32,242 bases of DNA, from positions 1 to 32,242 of the forward strand of contig CAMWYR010000026.1 of assembly GCA_947178505.1 (NCBI GenBank), in the 5' to 3' direction. The notes under the pieces are model-generated. The model searched no databases, had not been told where the DNA came from, and was given only the letters and a program-made list of their open reading frames with translations. This document shows positions 1 to 7,867 of this stretch, one piece after another. The stretch comes from an uncultured Muribaculaceae bacterium. Its GTDB lineage: Bacteria; Bacteroidota; Bacteroidia; Bacteroidales; Muribaculaceae. Position 1 is the first letter of the stretch, and each line of letters starts with the position of its first letter. The position numbers and the translations under genes were made by a program.

Positions 1-1392
1 TATTCACTCCTCCTGTTGGGTTTGATTGGGGGAGTAATTTTCTCGTCGATGGCAGTCACGAATTCACAAAGACAAGATTCTATTTCATCTCCGAGTAAAT
101 CACAATATAGCGCAGATTCTGTCCTTTATTATTACCCCTACTTCAGTGAGTTTTACAGATATAATAACGATGTAATTGATTACGATATATGCCCTCCGGC
201 TGATACACCCATCGAAGAGCTGGAAGGCTTTATGTGTGACTTTGATGGCGGAAGTTACAGAATGAATTATCGTAAAGTAAAAGCTGGTGTGAGCGGTGAC
301 AAGATTTATCTTAATCTGCTTTCAAGAAGATGTTATGATGAAGAGGGAAAGAGGATTGAAGATATTCCTGTTTGGATTCAGGGAGAAATAGAGGGCAATA
401 GAATCAGATTTGATAAGCATACCCTATTGAAGAACTCTTATGTTCGCACATATTCAGACGATCAGCATGGCTATTACAAGGACCCGGAAGCTGTTGTGGA
501 TACAATAACATGTTGTGGAGTTACCTATGGTGGTAGGTGCTTATTGGTACGATATGAGTTCCCGGATCTTGCTGATCACATTAGTGATTCCGCTTTTTGG
601 TATAAAGGTTGTCGTGAGATATTTTATTGCGATGAGCCGGTATATTGTGATTATTACCCGGAGTCAAAACTGATTAAGGACCTCTCTGCCGGACTCTTAT
701 TTTCTGCAGCCGGAAATAAAAAGTATTTTCCTACTCCCTCCGGGCGTGAGGAGACTTCCATCTATTCCTTCATGCTCGGGCGGATTTCAAATATTGAACC
801 ATCGAGGCTGCCTGTTCCTGAAGTTATACTACATATGGAAGAGGGGACACGGGACTCACTAGCACGCTATGGTAGGCCGTCATGCAGCGTGCGGATGAAC
901 ATTGTCACTGATGACGGTTATCTGCTTGATTTTAATAAGATGTACATTACTTACTACCTGGATAACTGTGAGTTCAAAACTGTTAAGTTCTATGATGAAA
1001 ATGAAAGTAGTCCGTGGTGGAGCGGCCTTTATAACAATCCTTTGAATTTCAATCCCTTTGATGACCCCCGGATTCAGAATGTCGCGAGGTATGAATTTTT
1101 AGATCCTTTCGGCGATGATTATTTTGCATATTATATAGAAGAGTATATCTCGACTCTCGAAGTAATGTGTTATTACGAGAAGGAAGACGGCACGCGCATT
1201 GAGACACCGAGGGTGAAGGCTACCATCGTTGATGGTTCAGGAGTCGAAGCAGTGAAAGATGACGGTATGCCTCCTACGGAGCCATTTTCTGACGACCGTA
1301 TATACGACCTTACGGGCAGAATAATGAATCCGGATCATCTCGCCCCGGGAATCTATATCAAGGGAGGAAAAAAATTTATTATTTCTTACTAA
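1..1392 (+). CDS. Secreted protein of unknown function, 5'-truncated by window edge
   Basis: The frame is open from base 1. The first visible residues (YSLLLLGLIGGVIFSS) look like the hydrophobic core of a signal peptide, so the true start lies left of the window; a TTG at 16 is open but is an unlikely start. The mature part of about 440 residues is rich in Tyr, Asp and Cys, and I recognise no catalytic motif. The last 30 residues read IYDLTGRIM, then PGIYI, then GGKKFII. This resembles the type A C-terminal sorting tail of type IX secretion substrates (DLxGR...GxYxxxxx), a tail also common on Bacteroidales surface proteins whose secretion route is unclear. Codons are clearly more AT-rich than in the following rplS-gpmI genes, suggesting a weakly expressed or more recently acquired gene. 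No terminator is obvious before the rplS promoter. Confidence 0.75.
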   Translation, partial: YSLLLLGLIGGVIFSSMAVTNSQRQDSISSPSKSQYSADSVLYYYPYFSEFYRYNNDVIDYDICPPADTPIEELEGFMCDFDGGSYRMNYRKVKAGVSGDKIYLNLLSRRCYDEEGKRIEDIPVWIQGEIEGNRIRFDKHTLLKNSYVRTYSDDQHGYYKDPEAVVDTITCCGVTYGGRCLLVRYEFPDLADHISDSAFWYKGCREIFYCDEPVYCDYYPESKLIKDLSAGLLFSAAGNKKYFPTPSGREETSIYSFMLGRISNIEPSRLPVPEVILHMEEGTRDSLARYGRPSCSVRMNIVTDDGYLLDFNKMYITYYLDNCEFKTVKFYDENESSPWWSGLYNNPLNFNPFDDPRIQNVARYEFLDPFGDDYFAYYIEEYISTLEVMCYYEKEDGTRIETPRVKATIVDGSGVEAVKDDGMPPTEPFSDDRIYDLTGRIMNPDHLAPGIYIKGGKKFIISY

Positions 1393-1462
1393 TCGCTAAG
1401 TGGATTGAATAGCCGATCAGAGCTACATTGAAACTTGAAACCTGAAAACTGCCCCTCCTCTA

Positions 1463-1494
1463 TTTGCTCATATGAAATTTTTTCATTAACTTTG
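1463..1494 (+). promoter_or_regulatory. rplS promoter with internal dyad
   Basis: A Bacteroidetes-type promoter: TTTG at 1463-1466, a 20-bp spacer, and TAACTTTG at 1487-1494. The predicted start is near 1498, giving a leader of about 67 nt. The spacer contains an inverted repeat at 1472-1486 (ATGAAA-TTT-TTTCAT) that abuts the -7 box. The rpmH promoter has the same arrangement at 9660-9691. Confidence 0.85.
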
Positions 1495-1564
1495 CAAACG
1501 GTTTAGCAATCTCTGGTAAGACATGGAAGCTTATTAAATTGCAAATAATTAAACAGATATAACA

Positions 1565-1927
1565 ATGGATTTAATCAAAATCGCGGAGGAGGCATTTGCA
1601 ACTCCCAAAAAGAATTTCGAAGAATTCGGCCCCGGCGACACAATCACTGTCGCTTATCGCATCAAGGAGGGTAACAAGGAGCGTATCCAGCAGTATCGTG
1701 GCGTGGTGCTCAAGATCAACGGCCATGGTGACAAAAAGCGTTTCACCGTGCGTAAGATTTCCGATGGTATCGGTGTTGAGCGTATCTTCCCCATGGAGTC
1801 TCCCTTCATCGAGTCGATCACTGTGAACAAATACGGTAAGGTGCGTCGCGCCAAGCTTTACTATCTGCGTAACCTCACAGGTAAGAAGGCCCGCATCAAG
1901 GAGCGCATCGTTAAGAAAGCGAAATAA
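1565..1927 (+). CDS. rplS: 50S ribosomal protein L19
   Basis: L19 sits at the interface of the large and small ribosomal subunits. The 120-aa product matches the family along its length: an N-terminal helix ([11 protein letters not shown]), the [13 protein letters not shown] stretch, the [10 protein letters not shown] strand, the [12 protein letters not shown] segment and a basic C-terminus (GKKARIKER). Length is normal. The ATG at 1565 is the only start that gives the conserved N-terminus; the bases before it are A-rich with no Shine-Dalgarno, as is usual in Bacteroidetes. It is probably a single-gene transcript, with its own consensus promoter at 1463-1494 and a hairpin terminator at 1956-1992. 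Confidence 0.98.
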   Translation: MDLIKIAEEAFATPKKNFEEFGPGDTITVAYRIKEGNKERIQQYRGVVLKINGHGDKKRFTVRKISDGIGVERIFPMESPFIESITVNKYGKVRRAKLYYLRNLTGKKARIKERIVKKAK

Positions 1928-1955
1928 TCGGGTTTTTCCCTGCTTCGTATCTCAA

Positions 1956-1992
1956 AAATCCCTGCCGATAGAGTATCGGTCGGGATTTTTTT
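1956..1992 (+). terminator. Intrinsic terminator of rplS
   Basis: A stem of about 14 bp (AATCCC.GCCGATA pairing with TATCGGTCGGGATT, one mismatch and one G-U pair, 3-nt loop) is followed by a run of T. It lies 28 nt after the rplS stop. Its T-tract touches the gpmI -7 box at 1994. Confidence 0.85.
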
Positions 1993-1993
1993 G

Positions 1994-2001
1994 TAAATTT
2001 G
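1994..2001 (+). promoter_or_regulatory. Probable gpmI -7 promoter box
   Basis: TAAATTTG is a full match to TAnnTTTG. The region 20 bp upstream is the rplS terminator stem and has no TTTG, so the -33 element is weak or absent. The predicted transcript starts near 2005, directly before the hairpin at 2009-2037. Confidence 0.55.
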
Positions 2002-2008
2002 CATTCTT

Positions 2009-2074
2009 GATGCCGGGGCTTCCCGAGCCCCGGCATCGGCCGGCGGTAACATTTCCTCACCCTGCGGAAAATGT
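2009..2074 (+). promoter_or_regulatory. Structured 5' leader of gpmI (two hairpins)
   Basis: The first hairpin is a perfect 12-bp GC-rich stem (GATGCCGGGGCT at 2009-2020 with its complement at 2026-2037, 5-nt loop). The second (2048-2074) pairs AACATTTCC with GGAAAATGTT, with one bulged A. Neither is followed by a T-tract, so they look like leader structures, not terminators. The rest of 2075-2126 is AT-rich with nothing further recognised. Confidence 0.5.
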
Positions 2075-2126
2075 TTTCTCGCTTCGCTTGTTAATATAGA
2101 ATAAACATATCAAAAACCGATATAAA

Positions 2127-3638
2127 ATGTCAAAGAAAGCACTGCTCATTATCCTTGACGGATACGGCATCGGCGACCATAAGAAAGACGATGCCATTTT
2201 CAATACTCCCACTCCCTATATGGATGGTCTGCTGTCGGAATATCCTCATTCGCAGCTGGATGCCAGCGGTGAGGATGTAGGTCTGCCCGCCGGTCAGATG
2301 GGTAACTCTGAGGTAGGCCACCTCAATATCGGCGCCGGCCGCGTAGTCTATCAGGATCTTGTTAAGATCAACCGCGCGATTGCCGACGGCTCTTTTGCTG
2401 AGAATCCCGAGATCAAGCAGGCCTTCTCATATGCCCGCCAACATAATGTGCCCATCCATTTCATGGGTCTTACTTCGGCCGGTGGCGTTCACTCATCGCT
2501 CGACCATCTCTATGCCCTCTGCGACACAGCGAAAGCCTACGGCCTCGGAAAGGTGTTCATCCATGCATTTATGGATGGCCGCGACACCGACCCGAAGAGT
2601 GGCGCCGGATTCCTCCGCGAGGTGCAGGATCATTGCGAGAAGAGCGCAGGCGTGATCGCTTCCGTGATCGGACGCTATTATGCAATGGACCGCGACAAGC
2701 GCTGGGAGCGCCTCAAGGAGGCCTATAATCTGCTCGTCTACGGCGAGGGCAAGCACACTGACAATGTTGTTGCTGCCGTGGAGGAGTCATACGCTGAAGG
2801 CGTGACGGATGAGTTCATCAAGCCTATCGTCAATGATAATGTCGATGGTCGTATCGGCGCCGGCCACGTTGTGATTTTCTTCAACTACCGCAACGACCGC
2901 GCCAAGGAGCTCACAACCGTGCTCACACAGCATTCGGAAGACGGTATGAACCCGATTCCCGATCTCCGGTTCTACTGCATGACGCCCTACGACAACGCGT
3001 TCAGGGGCGTGCATATCCTCTTCGACAAGCAGGATGTGCCCGACACTATCGGCGAATATCTCTCACGCCTCGGCAAGAAGCAGCTTCACATCGCCGAGAC
3101 TGAGAAGTATGCTCACGTCACATTCTTCTTCAATGGCGGACGCGAGGCTCCTTTCGAAGGAGAAGACCGTATCCTCGTGCCCTCTCCGAAGGTTGCGACC
3201 TACGACCTGCAGCCCGAGATGTCGGCTCCGGAGGTGACCGATAAGCTCGTTGATGCTATCGACTCTGAGAAATATGACTTCATCGTAGTTAACTTCGCCA
3301 ACGGCGACATGGTGGGTCACACCGGTGTTTATCCCGCAATCCAGAAGGCAGTTGAGACCCTCGATGTCTGCGTAGGCAAGGTGGTGGAGGCTGCAAAGGC
3401 CCACGGTTACGAGACCATCATCATCGCCGACCACGGTAATGCCGACCATGCCCTCAACGAGGATGGCACTCCCAACACGGCACACTCCCTCAACCCCGTG
3501 CCCTTCATCTATATTGGCTCCGATAAGAATGCCAAGCTCAAGAACGGTCGTCTCGCCGACGTGGCTCCCTCGCTTCTCTCGCTCATGGAGCTCGACCGTC
3601 CAGCCGACATGACCGGTGAGGTGCTCATTGAAAAGTAA
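2127..3638 (+). CDS. gpmI: 2,3-bisphosphoglycerate-independent phosphoglycerate mutase
   Basis: Interconverts 3-phosphoglycerate and 2-phosphoglycerate in glycolysis and gluconeogenesis, in the cytosol, using two Mn ions. The 503-aa length is typical of this alkaline-phosphatase superfamily enzyme. LLIILDGYG at the N-terminus carries the metal ligand Asp11. [17 protein letters not shown] carries the phosphorylated Ser61. MDGRDTDP and the second metal site ([12 protein letters not shown], then ADHGNAD) follow in the usual order. It is not related to the cofactor-dependent GpmA. It appears to be transcribed alone, with a structured leader upstream and a strong terminator at 3658-3692. Confidence 0.98.
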   Translation: MSKKALLIILDGYGIGDHKKDDAIFNTPTPYMDGLLSEYPHSQLDASGEDVGLPAGQMGNSEVGHLNIGAGRVVYQDLVKINRAIADGSFAENPEIKQAFSYARQHNVPIHFMGLTSAGGVHSSLDHLYALCDTAKAYGLGKVFIHAFMDGRDTDPKSGAGFLREVQDHCEKSAGVIASVIGRYYAMDRDKRWERLKEAYNLLVYGEGKHTDNVVAAVEESYAEGVTDEFIKPIVNDNVDGRIGAGHVVIFFNYRNDRAKELTTVLTQHSEDGMNPIPDLRFYCMTPYDNAFRGVHILFDKQDVPDTIGEYLSRLGKKQLHIAETEKYAHVTFFFNGGREAPFEGEDRILVPSPKVATYDLQPEMSAPEVTDKLVDAIDSEKYDFIVVNFANGDMVGHTGVYPAIQKAVETLDVCVGKVVEAAKAHGYETIIIADHGNADHALNEDGTPNTAHSLNPVPFIYIGSDKNAKLKNGRLADVAPSLLSLMELDRPADMTGEVLIEK

Positions 3639-3657
3639 TATCACACGATTCCCCGAT

Positions 3658-3692
3658 AACGGGCGGGCGCGCAGGCGCTCGCCCGTTTCTTT
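3658..3692 (+). terminator. Intrinsic terminator of gpmI
   Basis: A 13-bp stem (AACGGGCGGGCGC at 3658-3670 with GCGCTCGCCCGTT at 3675-3687, one G-U pair, 4-nt loop GCAG) is followed by TTCTTTTG. It begins 19 nt after the gpmI stop codon. Confidence 0.9.
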
Positions 3693-3780
3693 TGTGAAAA
3701 AATGAAGGATGATGAGGGTTGTGAACTGAGATTTACAGTGCTCCACGGTAGCAAAAATAATAGTTTTCAAAAAAAATTAT

Positions 3781-3788
3781 TATTTTTG
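3781..3788 (+). promoter_or_regulatory. -7 promoter box of the nucleotidase gene, predicted leaderless
   Basis: TATTTTTG matches TAnnTTTG and ends four bases before the ATG at 3793. Transcription would therefore begin at or next to the start codon. No TTTG is seen 20 bp upstream; the region is A-rich. Confidence 0.55.
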
Positions 3789-3792
3789 CCTT

Positions 3793-5391
3793 ATGAAACG
3801 CAATTTTAAATCTTTAGCAGTCGCGCTGACGTCGATTGCTCTCTCTATAGCGGGTCCGCAGGCTGCCGGCCAGCGCCTCGTGATCCTTCATACGAATGAC
3901 ACGCACTCGAATATCGACACGTCGGCTGCGGGAGTAGGAGGAATCGTGCAGCGCAAGGCAGTAATTGACTCCGTGCGCGGTGCCGAACCGAATATGCTGC
4001 TTATCGATGCCGGGGATGCCGTGCAGGGTTCCCTCTATTTCAAATTCTTCAAGGGAGATGTGGAATATCCTCTCATGAACATGATGGGATATGACGTGCG
4101 CATCCTCGGAAATCATGAGTTTGACAACGGTCTCGCCCAACTGGCCAACTACTGGAAAGATGTGCAGGGATCGCGGCTGTCGGCTAACTATGATTTCACC
4201 GGCACACCGGCCGAGGGCCTTTTCTCGCCATACGTCATTAAGGAAATAGCGGGCCGGAAGGTGGGCATAATGGGTCTCAACATCGATCCGGCAAGCCTTA
4301 TCGCCGAAGAATGTTACGGCGGCATGAAGTATGCCGACGTGGTGGAGACCGCCAATCGCGTGGCCGCGCAACTCAGGAAGGAAGGATGTGACCTCGTGGT
4401 GGCCGTGACTCATATCGGCTATACGTCGGATAATGACAAACCCGACGATCGTCAGCTCGCTGCCCTCTCGAAGGATATCGATGTCATTATCGGCGGCCAT
4501 TCGCATACATTCGTGAATCCGGCTACCCCCGATGCTACTCCCTATTGGTTTGAAAATGCCGACGGAAAACCGGTGCTCGTGGTGCAGACCGGAAAGAACG
4601 GCAGCTACATCGGTGAGATTTCGCTCGACCTGTCCGACTTCGTGCAAAAAAAGATCGATTATAAGTGGATTCCCGTAACCGACCGTTTCGCCCCCGAAGC
4701 CTACAGCAAGGTGATGCTCGACTTCCTCGCCCCTTATCGTGCGGGCGTTGACTCAGTAAATTCTAATGTGATCGGTCGTAATGTCGCTGCGATGGAAAAT
4801 GGTCGTGGAGCCGGAACGTTCGCCAACTGGGCTGGCGACTTCGCAGCCCGTTACGGACGTCAGGTCGTCGACTCGCTGCGCAGCGCGGGCCATGATTTGG
4901 CGCCCCTCGCTTTCGGAATGATGAATGTCGGCGGCATTCGCATGCCGATGCCTGAAGGCGACGTGACGGAGGGCCAGATTCTGGCCACGTTCCCTTTCTC
5001 CAACCGTCTGCGGCTTATCAGCCTCAAGGGAGCCGACGTGATAGCCACAATGGCAATCGTGGCGCCAAAGGGAGGCGAGGCAGTGAGCGCGGAAGTAACC
5101 GTTGCCACTGACTCGGCCGGAAACATGCGGCAGGTGCTTATTGATGGCCGTCCCGTCGATCCGGAGAAGGATTACGTGATCTGCACGATCGACTATATCG
5201 CCAACGGCAATGACGACATGCTCCCTATGAAACACCACACAGAGATATGGCGCGATAATGTGGAGGTGTCGCTGAGAATCCTCGACTACATAAAGGCACT
5301 GACTGCAGCCGGAGTCCCCGTAATGGGAGATGTGAATCCACGATTCGTTGTAGCCGACTCTCAGCCGGCTGATAATTCCGGCTGCAGATAG
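3793..5391 (+). CDS. Secreted 5'-nucleotidase / cyclic nucleotide phosphodiesterase family protein
   Basis: Two-domain UshA/CpdB-type metallophosphoesterase predicted to hydrolyse extracellular or periplasmic nucleotides. A signal peptide covers about residues 1-25 (cleavage near QAAG). The N-terminal calcineurin-like domain shows each metal motif: HTNDTHS (D36, H38), DAGDAVQGS (D72, D75), GNHEFDNG (N107, H108), VTHIGY (H207) and GGHSHT (H236, H238). The C-terminal 5'-nucleotidase domain has NVGGIR at 378-383 and FPFSN, the substrate-binding signature. Both domains are in one chain of 532 aa. A GH3 gene starts 11 nt downstream and is probably co-transcribed. The exact substrate (5'-NMP, 2',3'-cyclic NMP or UDP-sugar) cannot be read from the sequence. 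Confidence 0.93.
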   Translation: MKRNFKSLAVALTSIALSIAGPQAAGQRLVILHTNDTHSNIDTSAAGVGGIVQRKAVIDSVRGAEPNMLLIDAGDAVQGSLYFKFFKGDVEYPLMNMMGYDVRILGNHEFDNGLAQLANYWKDVQGSRLSANYDFTGTPAEGLFSPYVIKEIAGRKVGIMGLNIDPASLIAEECYGGMKYADVVETANRVAAQLRKEGCDLVVAVTHIGYTSDNDKPDDRQLAALSKDIDVIIGGHSHTFVNPATPDATPYWFENADGKPVLVVQTGKNGSYIGEISLDLSDFVQKKIDYKWIPVTDRFAPEAYSKVMLDFLAPYRAGVDSVNSNVIGRNVAAMENGRGAGTFANWAGDFAARYGRQVVDSLRSAGHDLAPLAFGMMNVGGIRMPMPEGDVTEGQILATFPFSNRLRLISLKGADVIATMAIVAPKGGEAVSAEVTVATDSAGNMRQVLIDGRPVDPEKDYVICTIDYIANGNDDMLPMKHHTEIWRDNVEVSLRILDYIKALTAAGVPVMGDVNPRFVVADSQPADNSGCR

Positions 5392-5402
5392 AACAGTGGC
5401 GA

Positions 5403-6644
5403 ATGAAACGGCAGGCTTCAGGAATAAACGGTGGATTGGACCTCGCAGCTGCGGCTGCGGTGGTGATTTTATTGCTCGCCTGTTGTGCGGGGGGCGGAAT
5501 TAGTCGTGGCTCTGACTCATCTACTTCTGCGGCCGACACTGTTGCTGCGCCCGCTCCGACAGATCTTACAGCCGAGGCGCAGCGTTGGGCCGACTCTGTG
5601 TGCGCCCGTCTTCCGCTTCGGCGGAGGGTTGCACAGTTATTCATGCCGGCCATCTATGCGTCGGGCGATATCTGGACGTTACGACGCCTCAGGGAGTATG
5701 CTGATTCGGGACTCTGCGGCGTGATTCTGCTTAAGGGAGACATAGCCGGAGCTCGGATGCTTGCCGACACTATGTGTTGCCGCTCGGCTGTCGCCCCCTT
5801 CATATCAATTGATGCGGAATGGGGCCTTGCAATGAGGCTTGTTGATGCCCCGGAGTTCCCTGCCAATAATGCGATAGACCCTGATGTCGACGACAGGGTG
5901 ATGTATGAATATGGCCGCGAACTTGCCCGCGAATGTCGTCATCTCGGCATAAATATGGTATTAGGTCCGGTGGTCGACGTCAGCAGCAGTCCCAATAGTT
6001 TCATGCGTCGCCGCTCGTTCGGGGCCGACCCGCATCGCGTGGCCGACATGGGAGTGGCCTATGCCCGAGGCCTGGAGGCCGGAGGCGTGCTGGGCGTTGC
6101 CAAGCACTTTCCGGGCCACGGATCAGTGTCGGTTGATTCCCACAAGCAGACGGGGATTATCTCGCGGAGCCTCCACGAGATGGATTCGGTTGATCTCTAC
6201 CCCTTCCGCCAATGGATCGACAATGGCCTTTCGGCAGTGATGGTGGGGCATCTTGCAGTTCCGTCGATTGATTCGGAGATGCTGCCCGCGGCCGTATCGC
6301 CGGTGGTTATCAACGATCTTCTGCGTGATGACCTCGGATTCAGGGGGCTTGTGCTCACCGATGCTCTTAACATGAAGGGCGTCAGAGGATATGATGCGGC
6401 TGATGCGATAATGGCGGGTGCAGATATCGTGCTTGCTCCGTTGCACACGCAGGATGAGATTGATCACGTTGTCAGAGCTGTGGAGGAGGGAAGGCTCCCG
6501 TTGGCGGCCCTTAATGACCATGTGGCCAGGGTGCTGATGTATAAATATCTATACCGCCGGATTTCTCCCGATGTCTCCGAATCGCTTGATACGGTCCGTG
6601 TGAAGTCGATATCAAGGCAGCTTACGGGTGTCAGGGATGACTGA
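5403..6644 (+). CDS. Glycoside hydrolase family 3 lipoprotein (beta-N-acetylhexosaminidase-like)
   Basis: Resembles NagZ-type GH3 enzymes, which remove N-acetylglucosamine from peptidoglycan fragments or other glycans. The N-terminus has a hydrophobic segment ending in the lipobox LLAC (Cys27), then a Ser/Ala/Thr/Pro-rich linker to about residue 55, so the protein is probably a lipoprotein and not a cytosolic NagZ. Diagnostic motifs are KHFPGHG (234-240) followed by DSH (245-247, the acid/base dyad of GH3 hexosaminidases) and LTDALNMKG with the likely nucleophile Asp320. Many Bacteroidetes homologues carry an extra C-terminal beta-lactamase-like domain; this 413-aa protein has none. It lies 11 nt after the nucleotidase gene. 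6645-6774 downstream holds no further gene or clear terminator. Confidence 0.9.
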   Translation: MKRQASGINGGLDLAAAAAVVILLLACCAGGGISRGSDSSTSAADTVAAPAPTDLTAEAQRWADSVCARLPLRRRVAQLFMPAIYASGDIWTLRRLREYADSGLCGVILLKGDIAGARMLADTMCCRSAVAPFISIDAEWGLAMRLVDAPEFPANNAIDPDVDDRVMYEYGRELARECRHLGINMVLGPVVDVSSSPNSFMRRRSFGADPHRVADMGVAYARGLEAGGVLGVAKHFPGHGSVSVDSHKQTGIISRSLHEMDSVDLYPFRQWIDNGLSAVMVGHLAVPSIDSEMLPAAVSPVVINDLLRDDLGFRGLVLTDALNMKGVRGYDAADAIMAGADIVLAPLHTQDEIDHVVRAVEEGRLPLAALNDHVARVLMYKYLYRRISPDVSESLDTVRVKSISRQLTGVRDD

Positions 6645-6774
6645 TGAAAAAAATAAATGTAAATTTCCGAACTATTTTAGCGTCGGCAATGTTTAAGAAA
6701 TAAAACAGGGAAGTCGCAAGCATACAACGGCGGCCCTCCCACTATTGAACAGAAAAACTAAACAATATTGAATT

Positions 6775-6984
6775 ATGGAAAGCAATGATAGAGAAATTCG
6801 TCGTGAAGAGGAACGTGCAACAGATGCAGCACGCGCCAACCACAAAGTAAGAAAAGATAACAACACGCGCCGCACAAATAAGCTTTGGCTCTGGCTCGGC
6901 GTTCTCGTACTCATCTTCATTCTTCTCTACTGGCTCTTCTCAATCGGTATGTTTGAGGATCTCGCCGGTACAATCAATGGCTGA
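6775..6984 (+). CDS. Small single-pass membrane protein of unknown function
   Basis: 69 aa. Residues 1-36 are strongly charged and hydrophilic (MESNDREIRREEER at the start, then basic KVRKDNNTRRTNK). Residues about 37-60 form one hydrophobic helix rich in Leu and Trp (LWLWLGVLVLIFILLYWLF), and about nine residues follow it. The basic patch just before the helix suggests a cytoplasmic N-terminus. The ATG follows an A-rich stretch typical of Bacteroidetes starts, and a strong terminator lies 92 nt downstream, supporting a real gene. I do not recognise the family. Confidence 0.75.
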   Translation: MESNDREIRREEERATDAARANHKVRKDNNTRRTNKLWLWLGVLVLIFILLYWLFSIGMFEDLAGTING

Positions 6985-7076
6985 TAAGCTTATCCCTATC
7001 TTTTAAGATAGTCCCCATAACCGGCCGTTCAAGGTCCTTATAAAGGGTCAATATAAATTTTACGTGACCGGGAGAC

Positions 7077-7109
7077 AACCTAAGGTGTAGACCACCTTAG
7101 GTTTTTTTG
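7077..7109 (+). terminator. Intrinsic terminator after the small membrane protein
   Basis: A perfect 11-bp stem (AACCTAAGGTG at 7077-7087 with CACCTTAGGTT at 7093-7103, 5-nt loop) is followed by seven T. It separates this transcript from the converging radC gene. There is no T-tract in the opposite direction. Confidence 0.92.
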
Positions 7110-7152
7110 TTGTGCAATAATCTGACGGGGTGGGTTTGGTGCGCTCCGGATT

Positions 7153-7863
7153 TTATGTGAGAATCGAGCTGCTGTCGCGGTAGGAATAATAGCCTTCGGT
7201 AGTGACCACGATATGGTCGAGCAAACGCAGTTCGAGGGCTCGGCACGCGTTCTGGAGATTGCGGGTGATCTGGTCGTCCTGCGGCGATGTGCGCAGTGTG
7301 CCGGAGGGGTGATTGTGGCAGAGTATGATTGCCTGAGCACGTGACAGTATTGCCTGGCGCACTATTTTCTTTATGTCGCACACGGTGGCCGTGGCGCCTC
7401 CCTCGCTCGCCTTGAAGCGCCCGATTATGGTATTCGATTGATTCAGGAATATGGCCCAGATTTCTTCATGGGGAAGATTGGCGATCTCAGGCTTCATCAT
7501 TTCGTAGATCACCGAAGCGTTCGTCACCTTGACGCGGTTGCCGAAACGTTCGCGCGAATATCGGCGCACGATCTCCATTACGGCTTCTATCTGCATGGCC
7601 TTGAGTTCGCCTATACCGTTGATGGCCAGAATCTCCTCCCGGCTCTTGCGCTCAAGATTCAGGAAGAGATTATCGCCGCTCAGCATCAGGTCGCGGCAGA
7701 GAGTAGTGATAGGGTAGCCCTTCGTGCCGGTGCGCAGGATGATGGCGAAAAGTTCGGCATTGGTAAGTGCGCTTACACCGAACCGCTTAAGCCGCTCCCG
7801 CGGCTGCTCATCGGCCGACATTTCCTTTACGGTCAGCACCGGTTTCTCGTCTTCGGGATACAT
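7153..7863 (-). CDS. radC: RadC family JAB/MPN domain protein
   Basis: RadC-like protein: an N-terminal helix-hairpin-helix (AINGIGELKA) and a C-terminal MPN/JAMM metalloprotease-like fold. Despite the name, a role in DNA repair is not established. The zinc site is visible as HNHPSG followed by SPQDD, and the upstream EEIWAIFLN supplies the conserved glutamate. I place the start at the ATG at 7863, which gives 236 aa and begins 4 nt after the upstream stop. An in-frame ATG at 7917 would add a Lys-rich 18-residue extension and overlap the glycosyltransferase gene by 50 nt; family members usually begin close to the MSADEQPRERL segment. It is the last gene of the efp-glycosyltransferase-radC run. 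Confidence 0.93.
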   Translation of the reverse strand: MYPEDEKPVLTVKEMSADEQPRERLKRFGVSALTNAELFAIILRTGTKGYPITTLCRDLMLSGDNLFLNLERKSREEILAINGIGELKAMQIEAVMEIVRRYSRERFGNRVKVTNASVIYEMMKPEIANLPHEEIWAIFLNQSNTIIGRFKASEGGATATVCDIKKIVRQAILSRAQAIILCHNHPSGTLRTSPQDDQITRNLQNACRALELRLLDHIVVTTEGYYSYRDSSSILT

Positions 7864-7867
7864 CTGA

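Noticed and set aside
3814..4647. Long open frame of 277 codons on the minus strand
   Set aside because: It lies wholly antisense to the well-supported nucleotidase gene, has a His/Arg-rich composition typical of a reverse-frame shadow, and no domain or promoter.
7111..7152. Possible small RNA or terminator between the membrane-protein terminator and radC
   Set aside because: No stem with a T-tract on the minus strand and no promoter box could be found in this short interval.
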